Shown here in pieces: positions 1-4,568 of a DNA stretch of 9,167 bases. Location of the stretch: contig JANWHL010000217.1 of the NCBI GenBank assembly GCA_025450405.1, positions 1-9,167 of the forward strand, written 5' to 3'. Positions within the stretch are counted from its first letter, which is position 1. Every line of letters starts with the position of its first letter. Position numbers and translations under genes: made by a program. Source of the DNA: Ktedonobacterales bacterium (GTDB lineage: Bacteria > Chloroflexota > Ktedonobacteria > Ktedonobacterales > JADMIN01). The notes under the pieces are model-generated. The model was not told the DNA's origin, made no database searches, and was given only the letters and a program-made list of their open reading frames with translations.

Positions 1-157
1 CCGCCTCAAACGCCAGCATCCCCCGCACTCGCGCCGCACCCGACCAGACATCCATCATCGCGGGTGTGCTGAACAGGGCATCGGTCGCCTCCATCGCGGC
101 CCGCTCCTTCGTGGGGTAGTGCCCAATCAACGGACGGATCTCCGATGGCGTAGGCAT
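1..157 (-). CDS. pcaB: 3-carboxy-cis,cis-muconate cycloisomerase, N-terminal fragment (cut by left window edge)
   Basis: PcaB belongs to the fumarase/aspartase superfamily and converts 3-carboxy-cis,cis-muconate, the product of PcaHG, to 4-carboxymuconolactone, the substrate of PcaC. Only the first 52 codons are present, with no stop before the edge. Residues 26-52 contain DALFSTPAMMDVW followed by ARVRGMLAFEA, which matches the usual PcaB opening (a LFSTPxM block, then a basic helix ending LxFEA). The frame has high third-position GC from about codon 10 onward. The start is uncertain. ATG at 157 gives the longest version but has no good ribosome binding site. ATG at 94 is preceded by AAGGAG (109-104, 9-nt spacing) and would begin closer to the family's normal N-terminus. 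Position after pcaCHG on the same strand supports the call strongly. The identification rests on a short stretch plus context. Confidence 0.8.
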   Translation of the reverse strand, partial: MPTPSEIRPLIGHYPTKERAAMEATDALFSTPAMMDVWSGAARVRGMLAFEA

Positions 158-216
158 GGGTCCGCGCCAACATCGTTGGCGGCGCTGGCCACCGACCGAT
201 CTCCGATGGTGTGGGC
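133..216. repeat. Imperfect 23-nt direct repeat covering the first codons of pcaB (133-155 and 194-216)
   Basis: The two copies match at 20 of 23 positions, with a 12-nt perfect core GATCTCCGATGG, and are offset by 61 nt. On the minus strand both copies can encode Pro-Thr-Pro-Ser-Glu-Ile, but the 61-nt offset puts the upstream copy out of frame with pcaB. This looks like a small local duplication of the pcaB 5' end or an intergenic repeat unit. Confidence 0.6.
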
Positions 217-300
217 CACCTGGACCTGGCTCCCCTCTCCCCCGCACGGGGGCGGGGCTGGGGTCCCCCACTGGGCGCTGGGGGAGGGGGCCCTCGCCCC
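158..300. other. G/C-tract intergenic region with consecutive hairpins between pcaG and pcaB
   Basis: The 143-nt gap between pcaG and pcaB contains at least three perfect inverted repeats at its pcaG end: CCCCC/GGGGG at 239-243 and 248-252; TCCCCCA/TGGGGGA at 264-270 and 279-285; and GGGG/CCCC at 287-290 and 297-300. A fourth, CGCCAAC/GTTGGCG at 165-171 and 175-181 with a 3-nt loop, lies directly upstream of the longest pcaB start. No T-run follows any of them on the minus strand, so they are not textbook intrinsic terminators. They may be mRNA-stabilising or attenuating structures that set pcaB level apart from pcaHG, or a dispersed intergenic repeat. No gene is supported here. Confidence 0.6.
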
Positions 301-936
301 TCACACGTTGAAGAACACCGTCTCGCCCACCCCATGCAAGATGATGTCCCAGCGATACACCGCCTGCCCCTCCGCGGCCCCTGGCCTCCCAAGCAGCGTT
401 CCCCGCCGCTCCGCCGGTACCCGCGCCAGCACCGGATCGCGCTCGTTGGCCGGTTCGTCGGCGAAATAGAGCCGCGTCACCAGATGGTTCAGCAACCCAC
501 GCGCGCCCACGATGACACCGATATGCGGCGCCTGCGTCGAATCGCCGTCATAGGGTACCGCACCCGGCTTGATCGTCTCGAACCAAAACGTGCCGGCGTT
601 GTCCGTGCCGGCGCGTCCAAACCCGATGAAAACTGGAACGTTCCCCGGAATCACGCTGGCGTCGTCCGGTTGACAGTAATGCCCGTCCGCGTCCGCTTGC
701 CAGACCTCAATCAGCGCGTCGGGAACGGGCGCGCCGTCGCCGTCCAGCACACGCCCCTCGATGCGGATGCGCACGCCCGACGTTTCTGGCACGACCAGCA
801 CATTCCGACGTGTGTCGGGCCGCAGCAGGCCGTCGAGGAAGAATGGACCGACCGTCTGGGAGGGCGTCAGCCCGTCGGGCCGTGCGCGCGCTCCCCCCGC
901 GTGGCCATGCGCCGCCTCCGTCTTGGGCTCCGTCAC
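301..936 (-). CDS. pcaG: Protocatechuate 3,4-dioxygenase, alpha subunit
   Basis: This is the non-catalytic subunit of the intradiol dioxygenase that uses O2 to cleave protocatechuate to 3-carboxy-cis,cis-muconate in the cytoplasm. The 211-residue product is near the usual PcaG length of about 200. It shows the PcaG opening TPSQTVGPFF (24-33), the core strand VPDALIEVWQADADGHY (71-87), and a C-terminal YRWDIILHG (194-202). As expected for the alpha subunit, the iron-binding set is degenerate: the region matching the catalytic His-x-His of PcaH reads QAPHIGV, with only one histidine (138). The start is taken as GTG at 936 because it overlaps the pcaH stop as GTGA, with a purine-rich GGAGCGAGG stretch upstream. 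A longer reading to 1089 would lie wholly inside pcaH and is rejected. About 20 residues precede the conserved core, Ala/Gly/Arg-rich and probably disordered. Confidence 0.95.
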   Translation of the reverse strand: MTEPKTEAAHGHAGGARARPDGLTPSQTVGPFFLDGLLRPDTRRNVLVVPETSGVRIRIEGRVLDGDGAPVPDALIEVWQADADGHYCQPDDASVIPGNVPVFIGFGRAGTDNAGTFWFETIKPGAVPYDGDSTQAPHIGVIVGARGLLNHLVTRLYFADEPANERDPVLARVPAERRGTLLGRPGAAEGQAVYRWDIILHGVGETVFFNV

Positions 937-1736
937 CCGCCGACCTCGCTCCCCGTTGTGCCATCCACGCCGGGCGCGCCCGGCGCACTCCGCGCGCCCT
1001 GCCCGTCGGTCGTCGCCGCGGTTGGCGCCTCGAACGGTGTCGCGCGGGGCCCGTGCAGCACGATGTCCCAGCGCCATCCGAGCGCCCACTCCGCCTCGGT
1101 CACGTCATGGTCATACGCGGCGATGAGCCGCGACCGCGCCGCCTCGGGCACCGCCGCGAAGATCGGGTCGCGCGCGTGGAGCGGATCGTCGGGGAAGTAC
1201 ATCTGGGTCACCAACCGTGAGACCCACGACGGTCCCAGCAGCGAGAAGTGGATGTGCGCCGGCCGCCAGGCGTTGGGGTGGTTCTTCCAGGGATACGCAC
1301 CCGGCCGGATGGTCAGGAACCGGTAGTCGCCGTTCGCGTCGGTCAGACACCGCCCGATGCCGAGGAAGTTGGGATCAAGGGGCCCCGGCCACTGATCGTT
1401 GCGGTGAATGTACCGCCCCGCCGCGTTGGCCTGCCAGATCTCCAGCAGCGTGTGTGGTACTGGCCGGCCGTGTTCATCCATCACGCGCCCGGTCACAATG
1501 ACGCGCTGGCCGATGGCCTCGCCGCCGGTCCCGGCGTTCCGCGTCAGGTCGGCGTCCTCGGTCATCACCGCGCTGATGACCGCGCCTGGTCCGGTCAGCT
1601 CGGTGATGGTGAGCGGCACATCCACCAGCGGCTGGCTCGGCGCCCGCTTGACGGTCGAGCGGTAGGCCGAGTACAGATACGGCGGGAAGACCTCGCGATC
1701 GCCACGGACGATCGCGCCAATTGTCGTGGTGCTCAC
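933..1736 (-). CDS. pcaH: Protocatechuate 3,4-dioxygenase, beta (iron-binding) subunit
   Basis: This is the catalytic subunit of the (alpha-beta)n intradiol dioxygenase, carrying non-heme Fe(III). The four expected iron ligands are visible: Tyr109 in AAGRYIH, Tyr148 in RPGAYPW, and His161 and His163 in WRPAHIHFS; Arg158, conserved next to the active site, is also present. The N-terminus has the PcaH signature PPYLYSAYRSTVKRAPSQPL (18-37). The product is 267 residues. The part beyond the conserved RWDIVLHG (222-229) is about 30 residues longer than I would expect and rich in Gly, Ala, Thr and Pro. The start is GTG at 1736, overlapping the pcaC stop as GTGA, with GGGGAG (1748-1743) six nt upstream. 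Translation is probably coupled on both sides: pcaC-pcaH and pcaH-pcaG. Confidence 0.96.
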   Translation of the reverse strand: MSTTTIGAIVRGDREVFPPYLYSAYRSTVKRAPSQPLVDVPLTITELTGPGAVISAVMTEDADLTRNAGTGGEAIGQRVIVTGRVMDEHGRPVPHTLLEIWQANAAGRYIHRNDQWPGPLDPNFLGIGRCLTDANGDYRFLTIRPGAYPWKNHPNAWRPAHIHFSLLGPSWVSRLVTQMYFPDDPLHARDPIFAAVPEAARSRLIAAYDHDVTEAEWALGWRWDIVLHGPRATPFEAPTAATTDGQGARSAPGAPGVDGTTGSEVGG

Positions 1737-2203
1737 CGGGATCTCCCCTTCCTCCGCGCCGCCCGCCCGCGCTCTTCGTCTCCATCAGCACGCTTCCCCT
1801 CCCCCGGACCCGCCAGCTCAGCTTTGGCGGCGGCGAACGCGGCGTTGGCGGCCGGAATGCCGGCGTAGACGGCCACGTGGAGCAGGGCCTCCGCGATGTC
1901 GCTCTCGCTCGCGCCCGTGTTCCGCGTCGCGCGCAGGTGCACGAGCAGCTCCTCCCGCCGCCCTAGCGCCGCCAGGATGCCGATGGTGATCAGGCTGCGC
2001 GTGCGCCGATCGAGGTCTGGGCGCGCCCAGAGCGTTCCCCAGGCGGTCTCGGTGAGGAAGCGCTGAAAGTCGGCGTCGAGCTCCGTCGCCCCCGCCAACG
2101 CCCGCGCCACGTACTCCGCACCGAGCACCTCGCGCCGCACCCGCAGACCCCGCTCGTACCGCGACTCCCCCGCGTCGGGCTCGCTCCCGGTTGGCTCGCT
2201 CAT
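1733..2203 (-). CDS. pcaC: 4-carboxymuconolactone decarboxylase
   Basis: PcaC decarboxylates 4-carboxymuconolactone to 3-oxoadipate enol-lactone, two steps after PcaHG. The 156-residue protein shows the family pattern: YERGLRVRREVLG (16-28), a helix with DRRTRSLITIGILAALGR (65-82), then ELLVHLRATRNTGASESDI (85-103) with the conserved His89, and ALLHVAVYAGIPAANAAF (106-123). The last 25 or so residues are a charged Arg/Gly/Glu-rich tail beyond the usual end; its DNA supplies the purine-rich ribosome binding site for pcaH, which may explain it. The ATG at 2203 has GGGAG (2215-2211) seven nt upstream. It lies 26 nt after the regulator gene and overlaps pcaH by 4 nt. It is a stand-alone PcaC, not the PcaL-type fusion with enol-lactone hydrolase. 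No pcaD is seen in the window. Confidence 0.94.
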   Translation of the reverse strand: MSEPTGSEPDAGESRYERGLRVRREVLGAEYVARALAGATELDADFQRFLTETAWGTLWARPDLDRRTRSLITIGILAALGRREELLVHLRATRNTGASESDIAEALLHVAVYAGIPAANAAFAAAKAELAGPGEGKRADGDEERGRAARRKGRSR

Positions 2204-2229
2204 GGCCCATCTCCCGTCTTACGAACAGC

Positions 2230-3054
2230 TCATTCGGCGCCTCCCAGCGCCTTCTCGATGGCCAGCGCCTCCTCACGGAGCGCCGTGCCGGCGCGCCCCA
2301 TCGCGGCCATATTGAAGCAGCTGCTGAAGCCGACAATCCACATCACGGCTGCCAGCTCGCCGCCCAATCCATGGATCGGCGCCGCCACGGCATTGACCCC
2401 GTCGAGATACTGCTCGCACTCCATCCCTATGCCTGTCCGCGCCGTCTCGTCCACGGCCGCCAGATACGCGGCGCGGTCGATGATCGACCGCGCGGTGAAG
2501 CGCGGCAGCGGTCGCTGGTCAATGTACGCCGCGCGTCGCGCGGGGGGCCAGCCGGCCAGCACCACCCAGCCCGTCGCCGGCGCCAACAGGTTGATGCGCG
2601 TACCCCGATGCGCCGAGAGGCGCAGCGTTGTGGACTCCGTCGGCACGTCCACCATCTCCACGATGCGGATGGCATCCGCCTCGACCTGGCCGAGGAAGAC
2701 CGTCGCGCCGGTGTGCGCCGCCAGCCGCCGCATCGCCGGCAGCGCGAGCCGGCGGAGTCCGCCGCCGAGGAGGTACGCCTGGGCAAGGTCGTAAACCCGC
2801 GGGCCGAGGACGTAGCGGCGGTCGTGCTCCAGGGCCACGGCGCCTGTCCGCTCCAGACTCTTGAGCAGACCGTGCGCGCTGCCCTTGCTCATCGCCAGCT
2901 CGCGCGCAAGATCGGAGAGGCGCAGGCCGCCATCCTGTGCCGCCAACAGCCCAAGCAGCTGGAACGCGCGCTCCACCATTGGTGCGGCGGCGGACACGCG
3001 GGGCGTTGCGGCTCGCGTGGCGAGTTCGCTGTGTGGAACGTCTGGTTCACTCAT
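2230..3054 (-). CDS. IclR-family transcriptional regulator, probable regulator of the pca operon
   Basis: The 274-residue product has an N-terminal winged helix-turn-helix at about 26-85 (ERAFQLLGLLAAQDGGLRLS, then DLARELAMSKGSAHGLLKSL, ending RRYVLGPRVYDL). An IclR effector-binding domain follows at about 100-265, with GATVFLGQVEADAIRIVEMV and the conserved late segment around GMECEQYLDGVNAVAAPI. IclR proteins such as PcaR, PobR, PcaU and CatR commonly control protocatechuate and catechol genes and sense pathway intermediates; that role here is inferred from its place as first gene of the operon. The start is ATG at 3054. A longer reading to 3099 would place the -35/-10 promoter inside the gene and is disfavoured. 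No ribosome binding site is visible before this ATG, and the promoter position suggests a leaderless or near-leaderless mRNA. The closest functional subgroup cannot be named by eye. Confidence 0.9.
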   Translation of the reverse strand: MSEPDVPHSELATRAATPRVSAAAPMVERAFQLLGLLAAQDGGLRLSDLARELAMSKGSAHGLLKSLERTGAVALEHDRRYVLGPRVYDLAQAYLLGGGLRRLALPAMRRLAAHTGATVFLGQVEADAIRIVEMVDVPTESTTLRLSAHRGTRINLLAPATGWVVLAGWPPARRAAYIDQRPLPRFTARSIIDRAAYLAAVDETARTGIGMECEQYLDGVNAVAAPIHGLGGELAAVMWIVGFSSCFNMAAMGRAGTALREEALAIEKALGGAE

Positions 3055-3298
3055 GCGAACAAGTGTGCCCGATAATCGCCGCGGTGTCAAGATTCGCACT
3101 CTTCACCGGACGCGCTCAACAGGCGATGGTCGTCGCCGGCATCAGGCGCGGTGTCGAAATGACCTCAGCGAGCCGTATGACGCTCTCTGGTTCGCACGTC
3201 GGCGGGCCGGCCGCAATTACTGGGTCTGGTACGTCGCCGATGTGGTGTCAACGATCCATCCTTATTTCGGCGGAGCCGTCTCAACAGCAGCTCGTTCA
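3055..3298. other. Intergenic region between the lipoprotein gene and the IclR gene
   Basis: Apart from the promoter near 3062-3090 I see no supported gene here. A 44-codon reading frame on the minus strand (3299-3165) begins with an ATG overlapping the lipoprotein stop as TGATG, but it has no ribosome binding site and a composition rich in Arg without recognisable motifs. A GGCCGGCC palindrome lies at 3205-3212. There is no clear intrinsic terminator for the lipoprotein gene, so read-through into the pca operon is possible. Confidence 0.5.
3062..3090 (-). promoter_or_regulatory. Candidate sigma70-type promoter for the IclR-pcaCHGB operon
   Basis: On the minus strand a perfect TTGACA (3090-3085) is followed after 17 nt by CACACT (3067-3062), which matches TATAAT at 3 of 6 positions. 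Transcription would start about 7 nt later, within a few bases of the ATG at 3054, giving almost no leader. This agrees with the lack of a ribosome binding site. The -10 is weak, as expected of a regulated promoter. Confidence 0.5.
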
Positions 3299-4084
3299 TC
3301 AGCCGCACGTCGGCGCGAACGGAGCCTCCAGCGCGGAGACGCCAGGAAGCGCCCGCACCTGGTCTTGCCAATCGGCCGCCGCGGCCGAGGTGGGCGCCAC
3401 GACGAGCGTGCCGGCGCTGGCGAAGGTCGCCTCCTGGCCCATCGGATGCCAACTGGGCGCCGTACCGCGACCCTTGGCCCTCTCGTAGCACGGATCGGCC
3501 AGCCGCAGCCCCAGGTCCGTGACCGCGTTCAACGCCGCGCCATAGTCGACCGCGGGGCGCGCGAAGGTGACGCGCGCTGCGACGTCCACCTGATCCGCCG
3601 CGATGACCTTCGACGCGCCCGGCGGTGGGGTCCCCTCCACATCCCGTGGCGGACAGTTGAAGGGCGTATTGGCCGGATAGACGGTGAGGACCGTCGCCCC
3701 CGCGACCCCGCGCAGCCGGTCGGACCAGTCGGGCGCCGCCAGCGGGGTCGGCCGCACCACCAACGTCCCATCCCGCGCCGCGAACGCCTCCTCCGCGCCG
3801 ACGGGCTGCCACCATGGCCCCCGATAGACCACAGCAGCGCTCCCGTAATCGCCAATGTCTGAGCCGCAGACGGACGCGGCCGGCTGGAGGCCGAGGTCGG
3901 TGACGGCGCGCAGCGCGTCCGCATAGGGAGTCGAGAAGCGCACAGTGGCGCCCTCGGGCGGCCCGGACACGCTGGAACTTCCGCATCCCGCCGCGACAGC
4001 AGCCAGGAGACCACAGAGAAACACGGTCAGCCACGGCTCACGCAGACGCCGATTCGCGCGCCGAGGCGCCAAGGGATAGCTCAC
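3299..4084 (-). CDS. Probable secreted lipoprotein with two tandem homologous domains, function unknown
   Basis: I do not recognise the family. The 261-residue product has a basic n-region, a hydrophobic stretch (about 19-33) and a lipobox ending AAGC with Cys34, so it should be exported and lipid-anchored at Cys34. The mature part consists of two related halves of about 95 residues (46-144 and 169-260). Each has VTF or VRF followed by ALxAVTDLGL, a cysteine soon after, a W-x-P-x-G block, TLVV, a DW segment, and a closing cysteine. The cysteines (73 and 144; 199 and 260) sit at matching places, suggesting one disulfide per half. A proline-rich linker joins them. The GTG at 4084 is the furthest upstream in-frame start but lacks a ribosome binding site; see the finding on the C8 tract. 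It sits between two aromatic-degradation operons, but nothing in it shows binding or catalysis. It could be a surface or solute-binding protein, or unrelated to them. Confidence 0.7.
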   Translation of the reverse strand: MSYPLAPRRANRRLREPWLTVFLCGLLAAVAAGCGSSSVSGPPEGATVRFSTPYADALRAVTDLGLQPAASVCGSDIGDYGSAAVVYRGPWWQPVGAEEAFAARDGTLVVRPTPLAAPDWSDRLRGVAGATVLTVYPANTPFNCPPRDVEGTPPPGASKVIAADQVDVAARVTFARPAVDYGAALNAVTDLGLRLADPCYERAKGRGTAPSWHPMGQEATFASAGTLVVAPTSAAAADWQDQVRALPGVSALEAPFAPTCG

Positions 4085-4106
4085 GGGACGGTGGGGGGGG
4101 TGTTCT

Positions 4107-4120
4107 CACTGCTACCTCCT
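4107..4120 (-). promoter_or_regulatory. Perfect AGGAGG ribosome binding site with GTG start, one base out of frame with the lipoprotein
   Basis: On the minus strand AGGAGG (4120-4115) is followed after 5 nt by GTG (4109-4107). Read as given, this start yields a 23-codon peptide ending at TGA 4040-4038. Removing one base from the run of eight C (4100-4093) would join it in frame to the lipoprotein. It may be a leader peptide start, the true lipoprotein start masked by a sequence error, or a phase-variable switch. Confidence 0.5.
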
Positions 4121-4362
4121 CGTCGCCGCGGACACAGGGCTTCAGCGGCGGTCTCTTGCACGGTCATTCATTGCGGGCCATGGCATCATCGGCCCATGTC
4201 GAATACTCTAGTTGAGGACAACGAGAGCACGTGCGCCGCACTTCGGGCCATTTCATGTTGTCGATGCTGAACCGTGAAGCCGCCGAACCCGTGGCCACGG
4301 GCACCGATGCCCCCGCGAGGGTCACACTGTCGCGATGACATCGGTTAAGGACCCAGCGGTCC

Positions 4363-4391
4363 TTGACAAAGCAACCACGTTCGGACACAAT
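4363..4391 (+). promoter_or_regulatory. Candidate sigma70-type promoter of the aryl-CoA ligase/reductase operon
   Basis: A perfect TTGACA (4363-4368) is separated by exactly 17 nt from CACAAT (4386-4391), which matches TATAAT at 4 of 6 positions. The expected transcription start is near 4398. The -10 hexamer overlaps the first palindrome of the operator cluster, so a bound repressor would block polymerase. It is the clearest promoter in the window. Confidence 0.65.
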
Positions 4392-4425
4392 GTTCATTGT
4401 CGGGAACATTATGTTCGCCATAATG
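4387..4425. promoter_or_regulatory. Cluster of perfect palindromes over the -10 and start site, probable operators
   Basis: Three perfect inverted repeats are packed into 39 nt: ACAATG-TT-CATTGT (4387-4400), GAACAT-T-ATGTTC (4404-4416), and CATTATG-TTCGC-CATAATG (4407-4425, overlapping the second). TGTTC (4391-4395) and GAACA (4404-4408) pair as a further bridging repeat. The segment is AT-rich in a GC-rich neighbourhood. Position over the -10 and +1 fits repression by a dimeric regulator such as a MarR, TetR or GntR protein; the protein is not identified, and the IclR regulator in this window is only one candidate. Confidence 0.6.
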
Positions 4426-4464
4426 AACCACACTATTCGGAGTCGTGACCGCCACGAGTCGCCG

Positions 4465-4516
4465 GACCCCGCGCAATTTGGGGTCGCTGCCCCTCTTGGC
4501 CACGTCCCAGGAGGGG
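4465..4516 (+). promoter_or_regulatory. Leader segment with mutually exclusive hairpins
   Basis: Four short strands can pair alternatively: GACCCC (4465-4470) with GGGGTC (4480-4485); GGGG (4480-4483) with CCCC (4490-4493); CCCCTC (4490-4495) with GAGGGG (4511-4516). Pairing 1:2 plus 3:4 excludes 2:3, the logic of an attenuator. There is no T-run, and short G/C pairings are common in such DNA, so a control role is only suggested. Confidence 0.25.
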
Positions 4517-4556
4517 ATTGCGGCTGGAACAAGATTCCCCGCCGAGGCAACGGGAC

Positions 4557-4563
4557 GGAGAGG
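4557..4563 (+). promoter_or_regulatory. Ribosome binding site deciding the ligase start
   Basis: GGAGAGG lies 5 nt before GTG 4569 and 11 nt before ATG 4575. It supports the GTG. The further upstream TTG at 4518 has AGGAGGGG (4509-4516) only 1 nt away, too close to work. Confidence 0.6.
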
Positions 4564-4568
4564 CGATA

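Larger units (their letters stand above)
4085..4568. promoter_or_regulatory. Divergent control region and leader of the aryl-CoA operon
   Basis: No gene is supported in these 484 nt. The left part should hold the minus-strand promoter of the lipoprotein gene, but I could not find a convincing one. A perfect 14-nt palindrome CCCGTGGCCACGGG lies at 4288-4301, overlapped by GGGCA/TGCCC (4299-4303, 4308-4312). The right part holds the plus-strand promoter, AT-rich palindromes and a leader of about 170 nt listed separately. Two long antisense frames cross the region, but they run through the promoter and lack recognisable motifs. Confidence 0.6.

Noticed and set aside
6..392. Minus-strand frame of 128 codons overlapping pcaG end and pcaB start
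   Set aside because: It spans the hairpin-rich gap in a frame that matches neither gene; the pcaB-like protein is in another frame.
211..1326. Long plus-strand open frame of 371 codons
   Set aside because: It lies antisense to pcaG and pcaH, whose products have clear catalytic motifs; its translation has no recognisable domain and is typical of high-GC shadow frames.
3165..3299. Minus-strand 44-codon frame whose ATG overlaps the lipoprotein stop (TGATG)
   Set aside because: The overlap suggests coupling, but there is no ribosome binding site, no motif, and an Arg-rich composition expected by chance; not strong enough to call a gene.
4518..4568. TTG at 4518 as the ligase start
   Set aside because: AGGAGGGG is only 1 nt from it, while GTG 4569 has GGAGAGG at 5 nt and fits the family N-terminus better.
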